This document shows positions 11,406 to 20,200 of a DNA stretch of 36,000 nt, one piece after another. Each line of letters opens with the position of its first letter. The first letter of the stretch is position 1. Source of the DNA: Mesostigma viride. Lineage: Eukaryota > Streptophyta > Mesostigmatophyceae > Mesostigmatales > Mesostigmataceae. The translations under genes were made by a program, and so were the position numbers. The notes under the pieces were generated by a model. That model saw only the letters and a program-made list of their open reading frames with translations, made no database searches and was not told the DNA's origin. Where the stretch lies: the NCBI GenBank assembly GCA_009746045.1, contig RPFO01000123.1, positions 1 to 36,000 of the forward strand. Reading direction: 5' to 3'.

Positions 11406-11680
11406 GTGAACCATGAAAAAAAGCACGCAACACACCACGCGTCGTACCTTTTTATAGATGTTTCTTTTTTTTTATGGGGCCGGCCGGGGGCGGCGGTGGC
11501 GGCAAAACTGAAGCTAGTGACACCGCGCAGATGACGCCGTGAACATGTCGCGTTGTACCGTAGAAGATGCGAACAAAAAACAAAACACGAAAAAAGAGAG
11601 GCGGACCGCATATGACAGGGACGAAAAAAAGTCAGACACAAAGCCTGTGTTATCTGGCATGCATAAATACATGTGGTGTG
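11406..11680. repeat. 275-bp spacer repeat, copy 1
   Basis: Non-satellite sequence beginning GTGAACCATGAAAAAAAGC. It contains a T-run followed by a GGGGCCGGCCGG and GGCGGTGGCGGC block, then GTGACACCGCGCAG and TGTCGCGTTGTACCG, and ends in CATGCATAAATACATG, a relative of the minisatellite unit. It recurs at 13091, 13906, 14230 and 14573. Copies 1 and 2 are almost identical; copies 3-5 share diagnostic changes (GAAGATACG, CAGGGAAG in 3 and 4). I see no convincing coding potential. Confidence 0.93.
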
Positions 11681-13090
11681 GTGCTGGCATGCGTGGATGG
11701 GTGTCATGGGGTGCTGGCATGCATGGATGGGTGTCATGGGGTGCTGGCATGCATGGATGGGTGTAATGGGGTGCTGGCATGCATGGATGGGTGTAATGGG
11801 GCGCTGGCATGCGTGGATGGGTGTCATGAGGTGCTGGCATGCATGGATGGGTGTCATGGGGTGCTGGCATGCATGGATGGGTGTCATGGGGTGCTGGCAT
11901 GCATGGATGGGTGTCATGGGGTGCTGGCATGCGTGGATGGGTGTCATGGGGTGCTGGCATGCATGGATGGGTGTCATGGGGTGCTGGCATGCATGGATGG
12001 GTGTAGTGGGGTGCTGGCATGCATGGATGGGTGTCATGGGGTGCTGGCATGCATGGATGGGTGTCATGGGGTGCTGGCATGCATGGATGGGTGTCATGGG
12101 GCGCTGGCATGTATGGATGGGTGTCATGGGGTGCTGGCATGCATGGATGGGTGTCATGGGGTGCTGGCATGCATGGATGGGTGTCATGGGGTGCTGGCAT
12201 GCATGCATGGGTGTAGTGGGGTGCTGGCATGCGTGTATGGGTGTCATGGGGTGCTGGCATGCATGGATGGGTGTCATGGGGTGCTGGCATGCATGGATGG
12301 GTGTAGTGGGGTGCTGGCATGCATGGATGGGTGTCATGGGGTGCTGGCATGCATGGATGGGTGTCATGGGGTGCTGGCATGCGTGGATGGGTGTAGTGGG
12401 GTGCTGGCATGCATGGATGGGTGTCATGGGGTGCTGGCATGCATGGATGGGTGTCATGGGGCGCTGGCATGTATGGATGGGTGTCATGGGGTGCTGGCAT
12501 GCATGGATGGGTGTAATGGGGTGCTGGCATGCATGGATGGGTGTCATGGGGTGCTGGCATGCATGGATGGGTGTCATGGGGTGCTGGCATGCATGGATGG
12601 GTGTCATGGGGCGCTGGCATGTATGGATGGGTGTCATGGGGTGCTGGCATGCATGGATGGGTGTCATGGGGTGCTGGCATGCATGGATGGGTGTCATGGG
12701 GTGCTGGCATGCATGGATGGGTGTCATGGGGTGCTGGCATGCATGGATGGGTGTAGTGGGGCGCTGGCATGCATGGCTGGGTGTCATGGGGTGCTGGCAT
12801 GCATGGATGGGTGTCATGGGGTGCTGGCATGCATGGATGGGTGTAATGGGGCGCTGGCATGCGTGGATGGGTGTCATGGGGTGCTGGCATGCATGGATGG
12901 GTGTCATGGGGTGCTGGCATGCATGGATGGGTGTCATGGGGTGCTGGCATGCATGGATGGGTGTCATGGGGTGCTGGCATGCATGGATGGGTGTCATGGG
13001 GTGCTGGCATGCATGGATGGGTGTCATGGGGTGCTGGCATGCGTGGATGGGTGTCATGGGGTGCTGGCATGCATGGATGGATGTAGTGGG
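11681..13090. repeat. 30-bp minisatellite block 2 (about 47 copies)
   Basis: Same unit and variant set as block 1, lying between spacer copies 1 and 2. It opens with the same short series of variants as block 3 (a GCGTGG unit, GCATGG units, then a CGCTGG unit and a TGAGG unit), so spacer plus following units were duplicated together. Confidence 0.96.
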
Positions 13091-13364
13091 GTGAACCATG
13101 AAAAAAAGCACGCAACACACCACGCGTCGTACCTTTTTATAGATGTTTCTTTTTTTTTATGGGGCCGGCCGGGGGCGGCGGTGGCGGCAAAACTGAAGCT
13201 AGTGACACCGCGCAGATGACGCCGTGAACATGTCGCGTTGTACCGTAGAAGATGCGAACAAAAAACAAAACACGAAAAAAGAGAGGCGGACCGCATATGA
13301 CAGGGACGAAAAAAAGTCAGACACAAAGCCTGTGTTATCTGGCATGCATAAATACATGTGGTGT
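13091..13364. repeat. 275-bp spacer repeat, copy 2
   Basis: Nearly identical to copy 1, including the exact break into the flanking 30-bp units, so it derives from recent duplication of a block of spacer plus array. Confidence 0.93.
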
Positions 13365-13905
13365 GGTGCTGGCATGCGTGGATGGGTGTCATGGGGTGCT
13401 GGCATGCATGGATGGGTGTCATGGGGTGCTGGCATGCATGGATGGGTGTCATGGGGTGCTGGCATGCATGGATGGGTGTAATGGGGCGCTGGCATGCGTG
13501 GATGGGTGTCATGGGGTGCTGGCATGCATGGATGGGTGTCATGAGGTGCTGGCATGCATGGATGGGTGTCATGGGGTGCTGGCATGCATGGATGGGTGTC
13601 ATGGGGTGCTGGCATGCATGGATGGGTGTCATGGGGTGCTGGCATGCGTGGATGGGTGTCATGGGGTGCTGGCATGCATGGATGGGTGTCATGGGGTGCT
13701 GGCATGCGTGGATGGGTGTAGTGGGGTGCTGGCATGCATGGATGGGTGTCATGGGGTGCTGGCATGCATGGATGGGTGTCATGGGGTGCTGGCATGCATG
13801 GATGGGTGTAGTGGGGTGCTGGCATGCGTGTATGGGTGTCATGGGGTGCTGGCATGCATGGATGGGTGTCATGGGGTGCTGGCATGCATGGATGGGTGTC
13901 ATGGG
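13365..13905. repeat. 30-bp minisatellite block 3 (about 18 copies)
   Basis: Same unit as blocks 1 and 2. The ATGAGG variant unit seen near 11827 recurs near 13541, one unit later, consistent with block duplication followed by a one-unit gain. Confidence 0.95.
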
Positions 13906-14180
13906 GTGAACCATGAAAAAAAGCACGCAACACACCACGCGTCGTACCTTTTTATAGATGTTTCTTTTTTTTTTATGGGGCCGGCCGGGGCGGCGGTGGC
14001 GGCAAAAATGAAGCTAGTGACACCGCGCAGATGACGCCGTGAACATGTCGCGTTGTACCGTAGAAGATACGAACAAAAAACAAAACACGAAAAAAGAGAG
14101 GCGGACCGCATATGACAGGGAAGAAAAAAAGTCAGACACACAGCCTGTGTTATCTGGCATGCATAAATACATGTGGTGTG
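13906..14180. repeat. 275-bp spacer repeat, copy 3
   Basis: A spacer copy carrying GAAGATACG instead of GAAGATGCG. After it the 30-bp array is reduced to one or two AAATACATG-type units (14181-14229) that end in CAGCAAACCTGAGCTGC. Confidence 0.92.
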
Positions 14181-14229
14181 GTGCTGGCATGCATAAATAC
14201 ATGTGCCAGCAAACCTGAGCTGCAAGGGA

Positions 14230-14512
14230 GCGAGAAAACCAAGAAAAAAAGCACGCAACACACCACGCGTCGTACCTTTTATAGATAGATGTTTCTTTTT
14301 TTTAATGGGGCCGGCCGGGGGCGGCGGTGGCGGCAAAACTGAAGCTAGTGACACCGCGCAGATGACGCCGTGAACATGTCGCGTTGTACCGTAGAAGATA
14401 CGAACAAAAAACAAAACACGAAAAAAGAGAGGCGGACCGCATATGACAGGGAAGAAAAAAAGTCAGACACACAGCCTGTGTTATCTGGCATGCATAAATA
14501 CATGTGGTGTGG
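14230..14512. repeat. 275-bp spacer repeat, copy 4
   Basis: Begins AAACCAAGAAAAAAAGC instead of GAACCATG, and has TAGATAGATG where copies 1-3 have one TAGATG. Only remnants of the minisatellite separate it from copy 5. Confidence 0.92.
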
Positions 14513-14572
14513 TGCCGGCATGCATAAATACATGTGCCAGCAAACCTGAGCTGCAAGGGAGCGAGAAAACCA

Positions 14573-14854
14573 AGAAAAAAAGCACGCAACACACCACGCG
14601 TCGTACCTTTTATAGATAGATGTTTCTTTTTTTTAATGGGGCCGGCCGGGTGCGGCGGTGGCGGCAAAAATGAAGCTAGTGACACCGCGCAGATGACGCC
14701 GTGAACATGTCGCGTTGTACCGTAGAAGATACGAACAAAAAACAAAACACGAAAAAAGAGAGGCGGACCACATATGACAGGGACGAAAAAAAGTCAGACA
14801 CACAGCCTGTGTTATCTGGCATGCATAAATACATGTGGTGTGGTGCCGGCATGC
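14573..14854. repeat. 275-bp spacer repeat, copy 5
   Basis: Shares the TAGATAGATG and AACCAAG features of copy 4, so copies 4 and 5 are sisters. The repeat field ends here, with a final CATGCATAAATA unit at about 14849. Confidence 0.92.
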
Positions 14855-15480
14855 ATAAATATCAACGTTATTAACCAAGAATGGCAGCCGGGGAAAGATG
14901 TCGACTACATTGCAGGCCGGAAAAAACGATCATACGGCACTGGCATGGCAAGAAAACCCAGCAACCCAGCAACGCAGCTATAAAGCCCAGAAAAGAAAAC
15001 ATGCACGACAGCCTGCTTCAATAATGCATTGATTCCAACAAATGAATAAGTGGGGCTGCCATTCGTACCTTTTTTTCTTTTTCCGGGGTTTACTCGATAC
15101 AGGGCGCACGCAAGGATGCTGCACACAATTAAAGGCACAATTAAAGGCATACACCATAAGCAAGCGAATCAGTTGACGGGCTAAACACAATTAAAGCAAA
15201 CGCGACGTTCAGAATCACAGCTACAATTTCTGATTCTTCTAGCCCGTCAACGAGCTGCTTGTGGACAACTATCTGTCAAAAGCATCCATGTACATCCGCC
15301 ATTGCTCACCTCTTTCTTCACTCCGAATAGCGACAATGGCTTTGCTCAGTTGAATATGGCTGTCGGGTTGCTAATATCGTTGTCACTTTCGGCCGATGTC
15401 GCGAATACCCGCCGTTGATGCTCGGGTGCAAGGTGCATCCACGGTGTCGGTCTTCCAGGAGGGCTGGAAAGCGCCAACGC
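14855..15480. other. Gene-free stretch with a nested inverted repeat (15172-15251)
   Basis: No gene is supported. GTTGACGGGCT at 15173-15183 is the inverse of AGCCCGTCAAC at 15241-15251. Inside, AGAATCA and TGATTCT can form a second stem just before the closing arm. It could be a folded RNA or a small inverted-repeat remnant; no promoter or terminator supports either. Confidence 0.45.
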
Positions 15481-15499
15481 AGCACCTGCAATTCAAATT

Positions 15500-15750
15500 C
15501 CCTGGTGCTGGTATGCCGACGCGCAAATGGAATGGCGCGGCGCCTAAAAGGCGCCGCGCGCGGGAAAAAAATTGACGCGCCAAACGATATGGCGCGGCGC
15601 CGTCCCGGCGCCGCGCTGAAAAATACTTGCAGTCGCAACTGTGACGTGGCGCTGCAGACCACACGGTAGGGAATTCGCAGCGCCATATATGGCGCCACGC
15701 CGACTCCTGACGCCGTGTGGCGCCACATGGACGCGGCGCTGCACACAGCT
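15500..15750. repeat. Cluster of GC-rich palindromes and hairpins
   Basis: GCGCGGCGCC-TAAAA-GGCGCCGCGC sits near 15537-15561, and a second hairpin with arms of about 11 bp (GCGCGGCGCCG / CGGCGCCGCGC) near 15592-15616. The palindrome GCGCCATATATGGCGC is near 15680, and further GGCGCC sites occur at about 15692 and 15719. The reverse-strand reading frames here are rich in Arg and Ala and look compositional. Confidence 0.75.
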
Positions 15751-15929
15751 CGAGCCCATTTTTTCACATTCCTGCTACCTGATTGGACGCCTGGCGGAGG
15801 AAGCTTTTCACGGCGCGACGCCGAGGGGCTTCAAAAACGTATATAAGCAGGCAAAATTTCTCCGAAATTTAATGAACGAGCGCGACGCGGAGACCATGCT
15901 AGTGTGCGGAACTGGTGAACCACACCGGT

Positions 15930-16017
15930 ACGGGACAGATTCTTGGCTGATCCTCGTAGTACCTCGTGAACACGTCTAGTAGGCCCGGGTTCAACTCCCG
16001 TCGTAACATTTTTTTTT
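15930..16017 (+). ncRNA. Possible tRNA-like / Pol III remnant (B-box plus T-run)
   Basis: GGGTTCAACTCCC at about 15989-16001 matches the internal B-box/T-arm consensus GGTTCRANTCC, and a T9 run follows at 16010, as expected for a Pol III terminator. An upstream TGGCTGATCC at about 15943 is a poor A-box candidate. I could not fold a complete cloverleaf because no matching 5' acceptor strand is present, so this is at best a tRNA-derived element or a broken tRNA. A TATATAAG box at 15840-15847 lies upstream and may be unrelated. Confidence 0.25.
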
Positions 16018-16500
16018 GGGTTGGTGTGGCAAGCCTATAAAGCAATCCGCAAACCACTACACGGCTGGTAAGATTTAATATAATTAGCAACCTAATAGCT
16101 ATATCAAAAATGTTTATGGGCATGGAAATTTTTAATATGTTGATATTAGACTGCAATGAAACGAATATGCAACCTGCCCCCCGATGTTTAATACAATAAT
16201 TATTATTATTATTTGTGGCATGAATATAATAATTGTGTAAAATACAATGCTATGTGCAATATATTGCTGGTATGCCATGCAATTGTAACCAACAGGTGCA
16301 AGACCAAAAGGCGTCTTCAGGGCCCACTGCTGCAAACAAGAGCTATGGCGGCGGGAGGTGCGTGCAGGGTTACGGATTTACGGGGTTGTTGACCACCAAA
16401 TTTGTTGTTACGTGTGTTATGGAAACATTTCAGTCGAATTTCTGGATTCCAACGGTCGTTAAGGTTATAAAAAGTGCGTTGGGATTCGGAAATTCACTTT
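16018..16500. other. AT-rich gene-free stretch
   Basis: AT-rich sequence including TTATTATTATT near 16200. A degenerate palindrome CCAACGGTCGTTAAGG lies at about 16449. I see no gene. Confidence 0.45.
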
Positions 16501-17190
16501 CTGGCGTGTAAAAAATGCAGGTGTTGGCGAGTTTTCGGCCCGCTTTCAGGGGTCCAACGGCCGTTGGGTGTCTAAAATGCATGTGTTAGCGTGTTTCCGG
16601 CCCACTTTCAGGGGCCCAACGGCCATTGGACGTCGAAAATGCATGTAAAGGGCGTGTTTCAGGCCCACTTTCAGGGGTCCAACGGCCGTTGGGTGTAAAA
16701 AATGCATGTGTTGGCGTGTTTTCGGCCCGCTTTCAGGGGTCCAACGGCCGTTGGGTGTCGAAAATGCATGTGTTGGCGTGTTTCAGGCCCACTTTCAGGG
16801 GTCCAACGGCCGTTGGGTGTCGAAAATGCATGTGTTGGCGTGTTTTCGGCCCGCTTTCTGGGGTCCAACGGCCGTTGGGTGTCGAAAATGCATGTGTTGG
16901 CGTGTTTCAGGCCCACTTTCAGGGGTCCAACGGCCGTTGGGTGTCGAAAATGCATGTGTTGGCGTGTTTCAGGCCCACTTTCAGGGGTCCAACGGCCGTT
17001 GGGTGTCGAAAATGCATGTGTTGGCGTGTTTTCGGCCCGCTTTCTGGGGTCCAACGGCCGTTGGGTGTCGAAAATGCATGTGTTGGCGTGTTTCAGGCCC
17101 ACTTTCGGGGGTCCAACGGCCGTTGGGTGTCGAAAATGCATGTGTTGGCGTGTTTCAGGCTTACTTTCAGGGGTCCAACGGCCGTTGGGA
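16501..17190. repeat. 62-bp tandem repeat, 11 copies, each with the palindrome
   Basis: The palindrome sits at 16554, 16616 (variant), 16679, 16741, 16803, 16865, 16927, 16989, 17051, 17113 and 17175, at almost exactly 62-bp spacing. Between palindromes the unit reads GTGTCGAAAATGCATGTG, TTGGCGTGTTT, then CAGGCCCACTTTC or TCGGCCCGCTTTC. The two subtypes alternate partly, suggesting a dimer or trimer order. Sixty-two is not a multiple of 3, so each strand shows all three frames open over several hundred bases. The array ends about 70 bp upstream of the transposase-like gene and may be in its promoter or first intron. Confidence 0.95.
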
Positions 17191-17258
17191 CGTACAAATT
17201 GGGTAATTGTTGGAAAGCAATAATTTGATAAAATGTCAAAACTTCGTCTGGATTCTGT

Positions 17259-20200
17259 ATGCGCGCGGATGCAGGTGAAGCGCACAACAAAGACCAAAGT
17301 CTCAAGTACGTCGAGATCAAGGGCAACCAACTTGCCCTCGACATGGCCAGCGCCATGGAATACTTGCTGAAGGACAACAATCACAAGACTGAAAACACGA
17401 AAACTGCAGTAGGCTTGAGGGCGCTTGAGCGGCTGCCAGGTGCGGTTGTGAAGGTTATGGGGAAACAGTACCGCCCTGCGCTGAAAAGAAAGGCGTCGGA
17501 GTCCTTCGCTCAGGAGGTTGTCGCTAATATCGTGCAAGGTTTCCAGGAATTGGGCAAGTCGGATGAGCACAGGAACGCGAAGTGCGCTGTGCTGTCAATG
17601 TGCTTGGGAAAGGACGGCATGAACAATCAAGGGCATTGCACTCTCGCGCGGCTGCTTAACGTCACGCCCAAGGATATCCAGACCGCAAGGGGAATGAGGA
17701 TGGGGGGCGACCTTCCCGCCCTGAAGGCGCCCCCTCGGGCTGTACGGTCGGACAAGTTTCCGGAGGAGGTCAAAGAAATCGTCGGGAGTTACTGGTTGTC
17801 AGACCTAAACACGAGGGCGTCTCCCAACCATAAGGACGTGGTCAATGAGTTCGAAAGGAAGGGAAACGCCAGGATCCTGATTTCCTCCCAGGGCGGAAGG
17901 TACTACTTGGACTCGCTTGAAACGATTTACAAGCGGTTCTGTTCTGACGCGTCGCCGTACAAGGGAGGTATCGTGACGACTGCGGACGGGACAAGGTACA
18001 AGGTGGGGTACACGAAGTTCGTGGAGTTCATGCCCAAGTGCGTAAAGGGCGTGTGGAAGGACCGGGACTTGTGCGCATGCGAAAAGCACGTCGTCTTCGA
18101 GTCCCTGCTCTCTGCCTTCACCAAAGGCGTCAAGGAGTTGAAGAGCACGCTGGAGATCGAGGAGAGGGAGGGTATCCCTTCCGTGCCTGACAATGCCCAT
18201 GACTTCGTTCGACGTTTCACCTGCCACAGGTCTGAGAGGGGGGGGGGGGGCAAGGAGGGGGGAGGACGGGCGGCCCGTTCGTTAACGTCCCAATGAACTG
18301 CTTGGAAGGGACCTGCAACGAGTGTGGGATTTCCGAGTTCATCGTGACGGACCAGATGAAGGGGTGGACAAAGAAGTACACGTGGTTCGACTTCGTAAAG
18401 GAGGGCACAGCGCCCCGTGGGACGGTAAGCATGTATATTTGCATCGTTGAATATATATATGTAGACTTTCTTACTTCCAACGGCCGTTGGCGTTGGGAAA
18501 TTCCCAGCTGCTGACTTCCATTCTTCGGTCAATCCATGGTGCGCGGGTGTGTTGTGTTGCAGGAGGAGGATGTGGCGCCGCAAATGAACCTGCAGCAAAA
18601 ACTCATCAAGTCAACCCTCTCGGAGCTCCATGAACTCATTACGGCGCGCTTCCCGGAATTCGCCATTCACGTCCATACATGGGCCTGGCAGCACCACGCT
18701 TACAAGGAGTGCATTGACGTGATGCCGCTGGGAACGGTGGTGGTCCTGATGGACTACTCGGAGAACTATTCGGACCATCTGCAGAAACAGTTGCAGGCGC
18801 AGTACTGGTACCCAAGTAGTTACGTCCTGATGCCGGTGATCGTGATGTACCGTGATCCCGTATCGCTGGAAATCAAAAGGGTGAAGCACGATTACATGGG
18901 GAAGGACGTACCGAGGAATGCCCAGACCCTGGAGTTCGTGATGAAGAATACCCTTAAGGTGCTGAGGGAGGAGGGGGTGGAGGTGAGGAACTGGATCAGT
19001 TGGTCCGACAACTGTAAGGAGCAGTTCCAATCCCGGTATGTGGTGGCGATGGCTGCGGACCTGCTCGAGGCCGACCCCGACTTGGACACATTGGAGTGGA
19101 ACTACTCATGTGCAGGACATGGGAAGGGGGAGTCGGACGGGGAGGGGGGGACGGTGAAAAGCATCCTCAAAAGAGCGCAGATGCAGGAGGACAATCGGAA
19201 CCTGAATACGGTGGAGGCACTGGTGGCCTACCTGAACCGGGATTGGAGAACCGGCAAAGACTCGAGTCGACCATCGGCACAATCGGACGTGGTTCGACGG
19301 GCATTTCTTCTCGATAACGTAAGTAAAGACAGTTGCTTTCTGGTGGTCAAGTGCAGTTCTATAATTTGTCTCTGGTTACACAGCTTCCTTGATGCAGTTT
19401 GAAGTTTCTTAAGGCCAACGGCCGTTGGAGCTGGAAAATCATATAATTGTGGAGTGCCAACGGCCGTTGGAGTTGAGAAATGTACTTATAAAGTTTCCAA
19501 GGGCCAACGGCCGTTGGAGTTTGGAAATCTTATAATCGGGGTTCTTTGAACGGAGTTTCTTCTATACGTGAATGCGGGAACAAGAGGCCGCTGGATGAGC
19601 GGCTTATAGGTCGCAGTGTTTACTCGTAGTTGTTTGGCTAGAGCTTTTGTGATTAGTAGATGCAATATAGTGCATGGTTGAAAAATGAATTAAATAAAAT
19701 GTGCGTTCCGCGCTTGGGTTGATTATACCCGGGCGGAACGGGGCGTGAGGTGCAGTGCCCCTGAAAAGAACAACCTACGCATTATTTAATACTAGCCGTG
19801 CAGATTCGGGATATTCTACCCCCGGTCTGTACGGTTAGCGTCTTACTAGCATCCACTAAACATAAGGGTTTAATGACGTCAGTTAGCTAGGGATAAGGGA
19901 GGTTTTGCGACTAAAAGCCGCTCTGGCTGGTTTTGTCGGCCTCTTTCTTTGCTCGTTGTCGTTGCGGCGGCAGCCGCAGCTATGGGTGCTGCGGAGCAAA
20001 ATCCCAAAAGCACTGGTTGCACTGGCCACTTGGCCAGTGGTGAGACTTCCAGTTGTTAACCGGCCAGGCGTAGTTCCTCGCCCGGTTAACTAAAAGAAAA
20101 GAAAAAGATTACCTCCGGTCCGCACCTTTTCCCCAGCTTGGGGTCTTTGGTGGGCCGGATGCCGTGACAGGTGCTCAACTGTCGCTTGGTCGGCCCAGTG

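Noticed and set aside
9258-11534. 758-codon plus-strand frame (and 714 codons on minus) through the 30-bp repeats
   Set aside because: Thirty bases are ten codons without stops in several frames, so both strands stay open by arithmetic. The peptides are the repeat read in different frames, with switches at each unit-length change; there is no independent start context or unique domain.
11369-13219. Long frames crossing spacer copy 1 and array block 2 on both strands
   Set aside because: The same effect, extended by chance through the spacer; the spacer part is not conserved as protein between copies with small indels.
8710-14220. CRISPR-like array
   Set aside because: The repeats are directly adjacent with no unique spacers of constant length, and the genome is eukaryotic.
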